Below, one piece after another: positions 1 to 5,955 of a stretch of DNA of 6,616 nt (its first letter is position 1; every line of letters begins with the position of its first letter). Below the pieces are notes generated by a model that saw only the letters and a program-made list of their open reading frames with translations, searched no databases and had not been told where the DNA came from. The DNA is from Chloroflexota bacterium. GTDB taxonomy: Bacteria; Chloroflexota; UBA5177; JANWHV01. The DNA lies in contig JANWHO010000257.1 of assembly GCA_025450375.1 (NCBI GenBank), positions 1 to 6,616 on the forward strand, written 5' to 3'. A program made the translations under genes and the position numbers.

Positions 1-1025
1 ATGTAGTACTTGATGAACTGCCAGGCTTGTTGCGGGTATTTGGTCGAGGCGAAGATGGTGATGTTCTTGGGGTCGCTATAGGTGTAGGGGTAGGCAGGCG
101 CGGACTTCGCCATGCTATCCGGCACCGGAATCGGCGCCACGCCCCAGGGGATGTTCCCCGCGTTGTGCTGGTAGATCTCGCCGTTGGGGCCCCACGGACC
201 AGCCAGATACATCGCTTCCTTGTTGACCGCCCATTTGTCCGCCGTGGCCGATGACTTGGGCGTCAGTTGCTGGGCGAAGATCTGGCGCCAGAAGGTCATG
301 ACCTGCGCCGCGCCGTGATCCTGGAAGATAGCCCCATTGGCCTTGCTGTTCAGCAGCATGGTGCCGCCGGATTGCGCCAGGTAGAACGGGTAGAAGTCGA
401 AGAACCGCTGCCACCACGTCGTGTCGATGGTCGGGAAGATCGGATTGACATTGGTCTTGTTCTTGAGCGCCTGCAGCGCGGCAAGGAACTGGCTATAGGT
501 ACGGGGGAAGGAAGTGATGCCGGCCTTTTTGAACAGGTCGGTCCGGTAGATGAACATGACCGGGTTCGCTTTCCAGGGTATCTGGTAGTAGTGCCCGTCG
601 CCCGACTTGAACTGATCGAGCGTCCCCTTGGGCATGCGCGCCGTCATGTAGCTTATGAAGTCGGGCAGCTTATCCATCTGGTACAGACCGCCCTCGGAGG
701 AGTATTGCGGCACCACGGCGGGGAGCAGGTTGTTGGTGATGTCGGGCGTCTTATGCGCGGCGATAGCGGCGGCGTACACTTCCTCGGTACTGTTGCCCGC
801 TGGAATGTCCTGCAGCTTGATCTGAATGTCGGAATGCTGCTTATTCCACTGCTGAACGGCCGGCTTCGTGAATGCCTGCTCCTGAGGATTGGTCGATTCC
901 CAGAAGGTCAACGTGATGGAGCCGGCGGCATGCGTTGCATGCTGTGTGACGGCGCTGCCGGCCAGGACGGCGATCAGGCTCGCCAACGCCAGGATCCGCA
1001 AAACGAGACTGCGCAATGGCTTCAT
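1..1025 (-). CDS. Sugar ABC transporter solute-binding protein (family 1), C-terminus outside window
   Basis: Extracytoplasmic solute-binding protein of a carbohydrate ABC importer: it binds a sugar outside the membrane and hands it to permeases that are probably encoded just beyond the left edge. About 341 residues are present; the family is usually 420-450, so the C-terminus is missing. Residues 1-34 form a Sec signal peptide (basic MKPLRSLVLR, then a hydrophobic core); cleavage may fall after A25 or A34. There is no lipobox Cys, so it is not a typical Gram-positive lipoprotein. The mature protein begins with ITLTFWES, typical of family 1. Later family-like segments are YQIPWKANPVMFIYRTDLF (around residues 147-165), TWWQRFFDFYPFYLAQSGG and MYLAGPWGPNGEIYQ. 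The ATG at 1025 is preceded by GAGGG (1033-1037), 7 nt away. Aromatic-rich segments suit a sugar ligand, but the ligand cannot be read from the sequence. Its neighbours are a divergent LacI regulator and a GH130 protein, consistent with oligosaccharide import. Confidence 0.93.
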   Translation of the reverse strand, partial: MKPLRSLVLRILALASLIAVLAGSAVTQHATHAAGSITLTFWESTNPQEQAFTKPAVQQWNKQHSDIQIKLQDIPAGNSTEEVYAAAIAAHKTPDITNNLLPAVVPQYSSEGGLYQMDKLPDFISYMTARMPKGTLDQFKSGDGHYYQIPWKANPVMFIYRTDLFKKAGITSFPRTYSQFLAALQALKNKTNVNPIFPTIDTTWWQRFFDFYPFYLAQSGGTMLLNSKANGAIFQDHGAAQVMTFWRQIFAQQLTPKSSATADKWAVNKEAMYLAGPWGPNGEIYQHNAGNIPWGVAPIPVPDSMAKSAPAYPYTYSDPKNITIFASTKYPQQAWQFIKYY

Positions 1026-1344
1026 AATGATACCCTCGCCAACTAAGCGATTACGTTCACGCACGACAAAGCCGGGAGCGCGGCGCGCCGGCGGCTATGC
1101 GCGGACAGAGTGGTTTTCTCCGGCATATCCTCCCTTCCTAGTGTACAACCCCATGGTTTAAGGATTTTGGGCCATGCAACCATGCCTGCCGTGAACGGTT
1201 CGCCCCGAGCGAGCGCCTGCCGGCTGCCGCGTGAACATCCCGCGCCCTGCTGGACCGCCGCGCCACGCATCACGGCCCCGCCGTACGTATATGAACCTAG
1301 GTGAACAATGTACTGCTCCGGTTCACGCCCGTTCATTGCTGCCC
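1026..1344. other. Long untranslated leader of the solute-binding protein gene
   Basis: About 320 bp without a convincing gene. It holds the half-site cluster, a self-complementary CGGCGCGCCG at 1081-1090, the Shine-Dalgarno GAGGG at 1033-1037, and a possible 27-codon leader reading frame on the minus strand (1126-1043; AGGAAG 7 nt upstream, stop 17 nt before the next ATG). A 97-codon frame sharing that stop (1336-1043) has no family resemblance and would begin at the predicted transcript end, so it is not called. No riboswitch or tRNA-like fold was recognised by eye. Confidence 0.4.
1191..1338. repeat. Cluster of GTGAAC/GTTCAC half-sites, candidate LacI-family operator region
   Basis: TGAAC starts at 1192, 1232, 1292 and 1302; the reverse form GTTCA starts at 1321 and 1331, with outliers at 1055 and in the palindrome at 1455-1472. 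About one copy is expected by chance in the whole 475-bp control region on both strands, and nine occur. Several offsets are multiples of 10 bp (40, 60, 10; and 10), placing copies on about the same DNA face. GTGAAC at 1301 and GTTCAC at 1321 form an inverted pair with a 14-nt spacer. TGAACAATG at 1302-1310 matches 8 of 9 bases of a half of the perfect palindrome. The link to the neighbouring LacI protein is inferred. Confidence 0.45.
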
Positions 1345-1373
1345 ATGCTATGCCGAACCATACTGTTTGTCAA
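1345..1373 (-). promoter_or_regulatory. Candidate sigma-A promoter for the solute-binding protein gene
   Basis: On the minus strand there is a perfect -35 TTGACA (1373-1368), a 17-nt spacer and TAGCAT (1350-1345; 4 of 6 matches to TATAAT). Transcription would start near 1338 and leave a leader of about 310 nt before the ATG at 1025. GTTCA-type half-sites at 1321 and 1331 would lie at about the start site and +15, a normal place for repressor binding. A weaker alternative -10 (TATACG, 1291-1286) has no convincing -35. Confidence 0.5.
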
Positions 1374-1409
1374 GTAGAGGAAAAACCGGAGATCCTTCAG
1401 GAGAACCGC

Positions 1410-1438
1410 TTGACATGCCGCGGCGACCCGCCTATTAT
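1410..1438 (+). promoter_or_regulatory. Near-consensus sigma-A promoter of the lacI-GH130 operon
   Basis: TTGACA (1410-1415), a 17-nt spacer and TATTAT (1433-1438; 5 of 6). This is the strongest promoter-like sequence in the window. Transcription would start at about 1445-1448, giving a leader of roughly 50 nt to the GTG at 1498. The palindrome at 1455-1472 would lie at about +8 to +25, suited to autorepression. Confidence 0.75.
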
Positions 1439-1454
1439 GAGCTTCGGATCGGGT

Positions 1455-1472
1455 AATTGTTCATGAACAATT
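1455..1472. promoter_or_regulatory. Perfect 18-bp palindrome, probable operator of the adjacent LacI-family protein
   Basis: AATTGTTCA followed directly by its exact reverse complement TGAACAATT, centred between 1463 and 1464. It sits just downstream of the lacI promoter start and 26 bp before the chosen start codon. The outer arms AATTGT and ACAATT equal those of the idealised E. coli lac operator, but the whole is 2 bp shorter and the centre is AT, not the CG step common for this family. The upstream TTG at 1471 lies inside the palindrome, which argues against its use as a start codon. Confidence 0.7.
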
Positions 1473-1497
1473 GATCGTGAAGGGGAGAGTGCGAGAC

Positions 1498-2580
1498 GTG
1501 CGGCGGATCGGTTTGCGGCAAGTAGCGGAACGCGCGGGAGTTTCGCTCGCGACGGCCTCGAATGTGTTTGCCGCCAAACCGTGGGTATCCTCCGCCATCC
1601 GCGACCAGGTGCTGGCCGCGGCGGCCGAGCTGCGATATCAGCCCAGGCGTCGAGGTAAGGCCGAGCATCCGGCGGTGAGTATGCTTGGCTTTGTGCTTCG
1701 TCATAATACGGCACTCGAAAGCGACCCCTTCTATTCGGACCTCCTCCGCCAGGTGGAGCAGGCATGCGCGATCCGCGGCTTGAGCCTGGCCCACGCGCGC
1801 GTGCCCGCTGGTGCCTCGCGTATTGAGGATCTGCCGCCCATGATTCAGCGCCGGCAGGTGCAGGGGCTGCTCGCCGTGGGGGCGTTCAGCCCGGAGTTCT
1901 ATGCGTTGCTCCAGCAAGTCCACTTGCCGTGGGTCTCGCTCGACCATTTCGATGAGACGCTCCCGACCGATTGCATTTCGGGCAGTGACGAGTATGGCGG
2001 CTATCTGGCGACTCGCCACCTGATCGAGCTGGGTCATCGATCTCCGCCCCCGGCGATGCTGGCGCCGGACTCTGATCGGGCCGACGGTCCCAATGCCGAC
2101 CACCGATGGCGTGGCTACTGCCGGGCTTTGGCGGAGTTCGGCATCCCCTACGACCAGCAGTACGTTCCGCGGACCGAACTGGCCCCAGCTCTCGCGGCGC
2201 TGATGAACCTTTCCCGGCCGCCAACCTCGATCTTCTGCTGGAACGATCCGGCGGCACTGTTCGCGTTGAATGCACTGCGGGAGCGTGGCATCTCGGTGCC
2301 CCAGGAGTGTTCGGTGGTCGGGTACGACGACATTTATCTGGCGGCCGGCACGGTCCCTCCACTGACCACGGTGCGCGTTGATCGGCAACTGATTGCCAGA
2401 CAGGGCGTAGCCAATCTGATCGAGCGTATCGCGGAGCCGAACTTATCGCCGCGGAACACCCGCGTGGCGGTCACGCTGGTGAAAAGGCAATCAGCGGGTC
2501 CATCTGGGATGATGCCCCAGCGGCCACGCGAAGCCGCGCCGGAGGAGAGAGTTGCACATTTCGAACCAAGCGCTGTCTGA
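1498..2580 (+). CDS. LacI-family transcriptional regulator
   Basis: Sugar-responsive DNA-binding repressor, 360 residues. The GTG at 1498 is chosen because GGGGAGA (1482-1488) lies 9 nt upstream and because the helix-turn-helix then starts within the first residues, as in LacI; a TTG at 1471 in the same frame falls inside the operator. Residues 5-24 (GLRQVAERAGVSLATASNVF) are the helix-turn-helix. In E. coli LacI numbering, the operator-reading positions 17, 18 and 22 are Leu, Ala and Asn instead of Tyr, Gln and Arg. The hinge after Y47-Q-P is RRRGKAEHPAVS: it lacks the usual A-R-x-L, with Glu at the position of Leu56. The periplasmic-binding-like domain follows (LGFVL; HLIELGHR; FCWNDPAALFALNALRERGI; SVVGYDDIYLA; PPLTTVRVD) and ends in LVKRQSAGP plus a tail of about 20 residues overlapping the next gene. 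The effector is unknown, but is probably the sugar handled by the neighbours. Confidence 0.93.
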   Translation: MRRIGLRQVAERAGVSLATASNVFAAKPWVSSAIRDQVLAAAAELRYQPRRRGKAEHPAVSMLGFVLRHNTALESDPFYSDLLRQVEQACAIRGLSLAHARVPAGASRIEDLPPMIQRRQVQGLLAVGAFSPEFYALLQQVHLPWVSLDHFDETLPTDCISGSDEYGGYLATRHLIELGHRSPPPAMLAPDSDRADGPNADHRWRGYCRALAEFGIPYDQQYVPRTELAPALAALMNLSRPPTSIFCWNDPAALFALNALRERGISVPQECSVVGYDDIYLAAGTVPPLTTVRVDRQLIARQGVANLIERIAEPNLSPRNTRVAVTLVKRQSAGPSGMMPQRPREAAPEERVAHFEPSAV

Positions 2581-3724
2581 GCCCGCGGTGTACGAGGACT
2601 GGATGCTGGGTCCGTTCGTGAAACAGGATGCGGCCAATCCAATCTTGGGGGCCTGTTTCGACCCACGGTTCGCCTGCCCCATCCGGAAGAAGCCGGTGCG
2701 CTGGCGGGCGCGCGCGGTGGTAGGGGCCGCCGCCGTGGTCAGGGATGGTAAGCTCTGCCTCATCTATCACGCCGAGGACACGGAGAGTGGGTATGCCGGC
2801 CTCCGCGGCAGTCCGGGCACGATGCGCTTGGGTCTGGCGGAGAGCGAGGATGGCCTGCATTTCACCTGCCGGGCCGAGCCGGTTCTCTACCCTGACGAAG
2901 ACTTCATGCAGGGCGCGGAGTGGCCGGGCGGCTGCGAGATCCCACGCATCGTGGAAGGCCCGGGCGGAACCTATTATCTCTACTACAGTGCCTGGAACAA
3001 GACCGTCACCCGCCTGGCCGTTGCCACCAGCACGGATCTGGTGCATTGGACGAAGCGAGGGCTGGCCTTCGGGCAAGCCGCTAGCGGTCGCTGGCGCGAT
3101 CTGTGGAGTAAGGCCGGCGCCGTGGTTACCACGCTGGAGAACGGGCGCTTGGCCGCGGCCCGGATCAATGGCCTGTATTGGATGTACTGGGGTGAGTCCG
3201 ATATGTTCGTGGCGACCTCCGCGAACCTGATCGACTGGACGCCGGTGACCTGGCCGGAGGGGACCGTGGGGCCACGGCAGGACTGGCAGGCGCGAGTCGA
3301 TGCCGGGCGCTTGGAAGCGACTCGGGATCTCCAGGTCGTGCAGGCGCCCAGGAGTGGGAGGTTTGACAGCGGCTTGGTCGAGGGGGGCGTGGCCGTCCTG
3401 ACCGAGAAGGGCATCGTGCATCTCTACAATGCCGGGGATGCCGACTCGCCGGCGGCGGCGCACTGGCACAAAACCTCCCAGGTGTACTACAGCGTGGGGC
3501 AGGCGCTGCACGACGCGAACGATCCGATGCGCCTTCTCGATCGCTCCGACCACGCGTTCCTCGCACCCGATCGTGAGTACGAGGTACTCGGCGCGGTACC
3601 AAACGTCGTCTACTGCACGGGACTCGCCTACTTCAGAGAACAATGGTGGCTGTACTACAACGGCGCCGACTGGGTCGTCAGCGTGGCCACGGCCGACGGG
3701 AACGCGGCGGCAGGCGCACGATGA
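2552..3724 (+). CDS. GH130-like beta-propeller glycosidase or phosphorylase, catalytic Asp replaced
   Basis: Member of the GH130 group of five-bladed propellers, which cleave beta-mannosides by phosphorolysis or hydrolysis; 390 residues, a normal length. The TTG start has GGAGG (2541-2545) 6 nt upstream and overlaps the end of lacI by 29 nt, so the two are translationally linked. Family segments in order: LGPFVKQDAANPIL (19-32), RLGLAESEDGLHF (92-104), GGCEIPRIVEGPGGTYYLYYSAW (in pieces, 126-148), ATSTDLVHW (158-166), LWSKAGAVV (184-192), INGLYWMYWGESDMFVATS (205-223), FDSGLVEGG (271-279), YSVGQALHDANDP (313-325), VPNVVYCTGL (349-358) and WWLYYNGAD (365-373). The motif usually reads E-D-P-R; here it is E129-I130-P131-R132, so the Asp thought to be the proton donor is missing. 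The HRP-type phosphate-site segment of mannoside phosphorylases is also not seen, so phosphorolysis is unsupported. No signal peptide: cytoplasmic, acting on imported sugar if active. GH43-type folds are the nearest alternative. Confidence 0.85.
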   Translation: MHISNQALSEPAVYEDWMLGPFVKQDAANPILGACFDPRFACPIRKKPVRWRARAVVGAAAVVRDGKLCLIYHAEDTESGYAGLRGSPGTMRLGLAESEDGLHFTCRAEPVLYPDEDFMQGAEWPGGCEIPRIVEGPGGTYYLYYSAWNKTVTRLAVATSTDLVHWTKRGLAFGQAASGRWRDLWSKAGAVVTTLENGRLAAARINGLYWMYWGESDMFVATSANLIDWTPVTWPEGTVGPRQDWQARVDAGRLEATRDLQVVQAPRSGRFDSGLVEGGVAVLTEKGIVHLYNAGDADSPAAAHWHKTSQVYYSVGQALHDANDPMRLLDRSDHAFLAPDREYEVLGAVPNVVYCTGLAYFREQWWLYYNGADWVVSVATADGNAAAGAR

Positions 3725-3742
3725 TAGGTGGCGGGACCGTGA

Positions 3743-4120
3743 TTATCCCTTTGGGGGGAAGGCGCAGAACTCGTTGCCTTCCGGATCGCCCATGATGGTC
3801 CACCAGAGGGCACCATCATCCTCATCGCGGACTTCGCGCAAGACGCGGGCGCCGAGACGCTCCAGATGGTGGATCCCCTCTTGGTCGGTCAGGTTGATAT
3901 CGATATGCACGCGATTTTTTACCACCTTGGGCTCGGGCACTCTATTGCACCATATACGGAACCCACCGTCCGGTGGGTCGAGCGCCACGGAACTATCCAC
4001 TGTATCCTCGGGATCGGGCGGCCGCACGGTATACCCGAGAACCTCGGCCCAAAATCGGGCCACGCGGTGTTGATCCGTGCAGTCGAAGCAGATGTCTCGT
4101 AGGGTTGCCATGGCGGCCAT
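3743..4120 (-). CDS. VOC-family (glyoxalase-like) protein
   Basis: Small vicinal-oxygen-chelate fold protein of the Glyoxalase_6 type, about 125 residues and cytoplasmic. Typical segments: LRDICFDCTDQHRVARFWAE (7-26), LDPPDGGFRIWCNRVPEPK (47-65), NRVHIDINL (69-77) and MGDPEGNEFCAF (110-121). H72 and E117 stand where members of this fold carry metal or substrate ligands. The substrate cannot be inferred; relatives include resistance proteins, dioxygenases and many of unknown role. Start is uncertain: the ATG at 4120 has GGAGAG (4130-4125) only 4 nt upstream; an in-frame ATG at 4132 adds four residues with a weaker site, and one at 4111 is also possible. It converges on the GH130 gene with 18 bp between stops and no obvious terminator hairpin with a T-run. 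No link to its neighbours is apparent. Confidence 0.87.
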   Translation of the reverse strand: MAAMATLRDICFDCTDQHRVARFWAEVLGYTVRPPDPEDTVDSSVALDPPDGGFRIWCNRVPEPKVVKNRVHIDINLTDQEGIHHLERLGARVLREVRDEDDGALWWTIMGDPEGNEFCAFPPKG

Positions 4121-4132
4121 GAATCTCTCCAT

Positions 4133-4263
4133 TTCCGTTCAAGATGTACCAAGCGGGCCGAAGTCATAACCCGCGACCGCGGCGAGGATGCGCGTGCGCG
4201 GCATCAGATTTGGTTGTACCGCATGGACCGATCTCCCATACATCGACCACGATCGGCCCCTCG
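4133..4263. other. Gap between kinase and VOC genes
   Basis: The 131 bp between the kinase stop and the VOC gene contain no gene. An imperfect stem-loop (GATGC at 4187-4191 pairing with GCATC at 4201-4205, plus inner G/C pairs) lies about 60-75 nt beyond the kinase stop but lacks a following T-run. No strong promoter for the VOC gene was found, so read-through from the kinase gene is possible. Confidence 0.35.
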
Positions 4264-5787
4264 CTACTCCCGTGCCGGCGTAGCCGCGCGCGGGAGGGTC
4301 ACGGTGAAGGTGGATCCCGCTCCTACCCGGCTCTCGACTTCGATCGTGCCGCGGAGTCCCTCCACCAAGGCCTTGGCGATGGGGAGACCCAGCCCGGTTC
4401 CCGAGCCGGCACGGGCAACGTCACCCTGGTAGAAACGCTCAAACACATGGGGCAGGACGTCCGCCGCGATCCCTGGGCCGGTATCGTGCACGGCGATCAC
4501 CACGCCGTCCCTTACGCCGGTCGTCACGGAGACCGTCCCGTCGGGGGGAGTGAACTTGAGGGCGTTGTCGAGCAAGATGAACAGCACCTGGGTAATCGCG
4601 TCGGGGTCTCCCAGGGCCACCGCGTGCACGTCCGCGTCCTCGTGGATCAGGCGGTCGGGATGGGACGCGGCGATCCGGCGAATCACGTCCGCCACGAGCG
4701 GCCCGAGCGGGACTGGTTCCTGCCGCGGAGGCCGGCCCGTATCGGAGCGCGCCAGGGTGAGCAGATCGGCCACCAGGCGGCTCAAACGCTCGCTTTCGGA
4801 AACCAAGTCGGCAAGTACGGCGGTCCGGTCGGCCTCGGCGATCGGGGGCTGCCGTTGCAGCAGCCCCAGGTTGCCGCGGATGCTGGTGAGCGGGGTACGC
4901 AGTTCATGCGAGGCGTCGGCCACGAAGCGGCGCTGGGTCTGGAAGGCAGCCTGCAAGCGCGCGAGCATCGTGTTGAAGGTCGCGGCCAGACGCCCCACCT
5001 CATCGGGCGGCCCCTTGTAGGCCACCCGACGGCCGAAATCCTGGGTGGCCCCGATCTCCTGCGCCGTGTGAGTGATGCGGTCGATTGGGCGCACTGCCGT
5101 GCCGGCCAACCACCATCCGGCGCCGCACGTCAGGAGGGTAGCCACCCCACCCCCCGCGAGCATGATCTGCCACAGAGTGGTAAGCGTGTGATCCACGTCG
5201 TGGAGCGAACGGGCGACTTGCAGGATACCGGCGGGGGCGCCGTTCGCGGCAACCACCGTGCCGGCAAGCAACAGACGTTGGGTGCCCACCGACACGGTGG
5301 TCAATGAGATGGCGCCTGGCCGTAATTGTTGCCGGGCCGCCGTACTTAACGGCAGCGTAACCTTCGCCGCCTGGAGATCCGCGGATCGATAGAGAACGGT
5401 TCCGTCGAGGGCCCGCACCTGAATGGCGCTCTGCGCCGCCACATCGGGCGGAGGGATGAAGCCGCCCAGATTCTGACTCGCGCCGAGCAGCGATGTCCCT
5501 CCCTGAGTAGGGCCCGGGAACGCGGTGCCCCCACCCTGATTGGCGCTGTGCGGATTCCCGGAGTTCGGGGCCGAATTCCTGCCCTGGCCCTGCCTTCCAG
5601 GCGATGACTCTGGGTCAAGGTGCGGCTGGAGCGAGATGGCGACCGTCTTGACCTCGGCGGTCACCGCGTCGTGGGCGGCGCCGAGCGCGACATTGGACAT
5701 CGCCGCGTAGATTCCGACCCCCAGCGCCATCAGGGTCAAGGCCAGAATGGCGCTATAGAGAAGGGTTAGACGGAGGCGGATCGACAT
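4264..5787 (-). CDS. Two-component sensor histidine kinase, orphan in this window
   Basis: Membrane sensor kinase of 507 residues that autophosphorylates on His and passes phosphate to a response regulator. The ATG at 5787 has GGAGGT (5798-5793) 5 nt upstream. Layout: transmembrane segment about 8-30; extracytoplasmic sensor region about 31-205, with a Gly/Pro/Asn/Ser-rich low-complexity stretch at 60-100; second membrane segment about 207-229; HAMP linker about 230-283; HisKA H-box FVADASHELRTPL with H294; HATPase with N-box LLDNALKF (N408), G1 DTGPGI (435-440), F-box VFERFYQG (448-455) and G2 GSGTGLGL (461-468). All catalytic motifs are intact. It resembles kinases paired with OmpR-type regulators, which normally precede the kinase in one operon; here the upstream gene is a divergent arsR-like gene, so the partner must be elsewhere. 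Tandem repeats at 5865-5892 may be that partner's binding site. The signal is unknown. Confidence 0.95.
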   Translation of the reverse strand: MSIRLRLTLLYSAILALTLMALGVGIYAAMSNVALGAAHDAVTAEVKTVAISLQPHLDPESSPGRQGQGRNSAPNSGNPHSANQGGGTAFPGPTQGGTSLLGASQNLGGFIPPPDVAAQSAIQVRALDGTVLYRSADLQAAKVTLPLSTAARQQLRPGAISLTTVSVGTQRLLLAGTVVAANGAPAGILQVARSLHDVDHTLTTLWQIMLAGGGVATLLTCGAGWWLAGTAVRPIDRITHTAQEIGATQDFGRRVAYKGPPDEVGRLAATFNTMLARLQAAFQTQRRFVADASHELRTPLTSIRGNLGLLQRQPPIAEADRTAVLADLVSESERLSRLVADLLTLARSDTGRPPRQEPVPLGPLVADVIRRIAASHPDRLIHEDADVHAVALGDPDAITQVLFILLDNALKFTPPDGTVSVTTGVRDGVVIAVHDTGPGIAADVLPHVFERFYQGDVARAGSGTGLGLPIAKALVEGLRGTIEVESRVGAGSTFTVTLPRAATPARE

Positions 5788-5839
5788 GGGCGACCTCCAG
5801 TGGCGCGAATGATACCCAACGCGCGTCTCCTCCTACCAG

Positions 5840-5868
5840 GGTATATCCTTGCCCTGTGCGAAAGATAA
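5840..5868 (-). promoter_or_regulatory. Weak candidate promoter of the histidine kinase gene
   Basis: On the minus strand: TTATCT (5868-5863; 3 of 6 to the -35 consensus), 17-nt spacer, TATACC (5845-5840; 4 of 6). The start would be near 5833, with a leader of about 45 nt. The poor -35 box overlaps the 11-bp repeats, as expected where an activator substitutes for -35 recognition. Confidence 0.35.
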
Positions 5869-5892
5869 GCCGATCCTAAGAGTTCGCTAAGA
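5865..5892. repeat. Three direct repeats at 11-bp spacing, OmpR/PhoB-type binding-site layout
   Basis: CTAAGA at 5876-5881 and again at 5887-5892, plus a degenerate ATAAGC at 5865-5870, all exactly 11 bp apart. OmpR/PhoB-family response regulators bind tandem half-sites at about 10-11-bp spacing (for example the CpxR GTAAA-N5-GTAAA site). The repeats lie 78-105 bp upstream of the kinase ATG and overlap its candidate -35. The bound regulator is inferred; no regulator gene is present. Confidence 0.5.
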
Positions 5893-5926
5893 AAATCATT
5901 CGGTTCACGTATTCCGGAAAACCCGG

Positions 5927-5955
5927 TTGACCACGGACCGGCGGATTGGTATTCT
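5927..5955 (+). promoter_or_regulatory. Promoter of the arsR-AHSA1 operon
   Basis: TTGACC (5927-5932; 5 of 6), a 17-nt spacer, and TATTCT (5950-5955; 4 of 6). The start would be near 5962, giving a leader of about 30 nt to the GTG at 5992. The -10 box lies inside the left arm of the dyad at 5949-5988, so a protein bound there would block polymerase. Confidence 0.6.

Noticed and set aside
267..1046. 259-codon plus-strand frame opposite the solute-binding protein
   Set aside because: The minus strand encodes a clear binding protein with signal peptide and ribosome site; the plus frame has no family-like segments.
1043..1336. 97-codon minus-strand frame between the transporter promoter and the transporter gene
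   Set aside because: It would start at the predicted transcript 5' end without a ribosome site and shows no family features; only its last 27 codons have a possible start signal.
1471..1497. TTG at 1471 as start of the LacI-family protein
   Set aside because: It lies inside the palindromic operator with no ribosome site, and would add nine residues ahead of a helix-turn-helix that starts normally from the GTG at 1498.
1435..2388. 317-codon minus-strand frame over the lacI gene
   Set aside because: Antisense to an evident LacI-family gene, with no recognisable domain.
2471..3643. 390-codon frame on the minus strand opposite the GH130 gene
   Set aside because: It shows no family resemblance, is rich in Arg/Pro/Gly/His as expected of antisense in GC-rich DNA, and lies under a well-supported gene.
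3725..3742. Bidirectional terminator between the convergent GH130 and VOC genes
   Set aside because: Only 18 bp separate the stops, and no hairpin with T-run was found in or next to the gap.
4187..4205. Stem-loop as a terminator of the kinase gene
   Set aside because: The stem has a mismatch, the loop is tiny and no T-run follows on the minus strand, so intrinsic termination is not supported.
4144..5307. 387-codon plus-strand frame across the kinase gene
   Set aside because: Antisense shadow of a kinase with all its motifs; its product has no recognisable domain.
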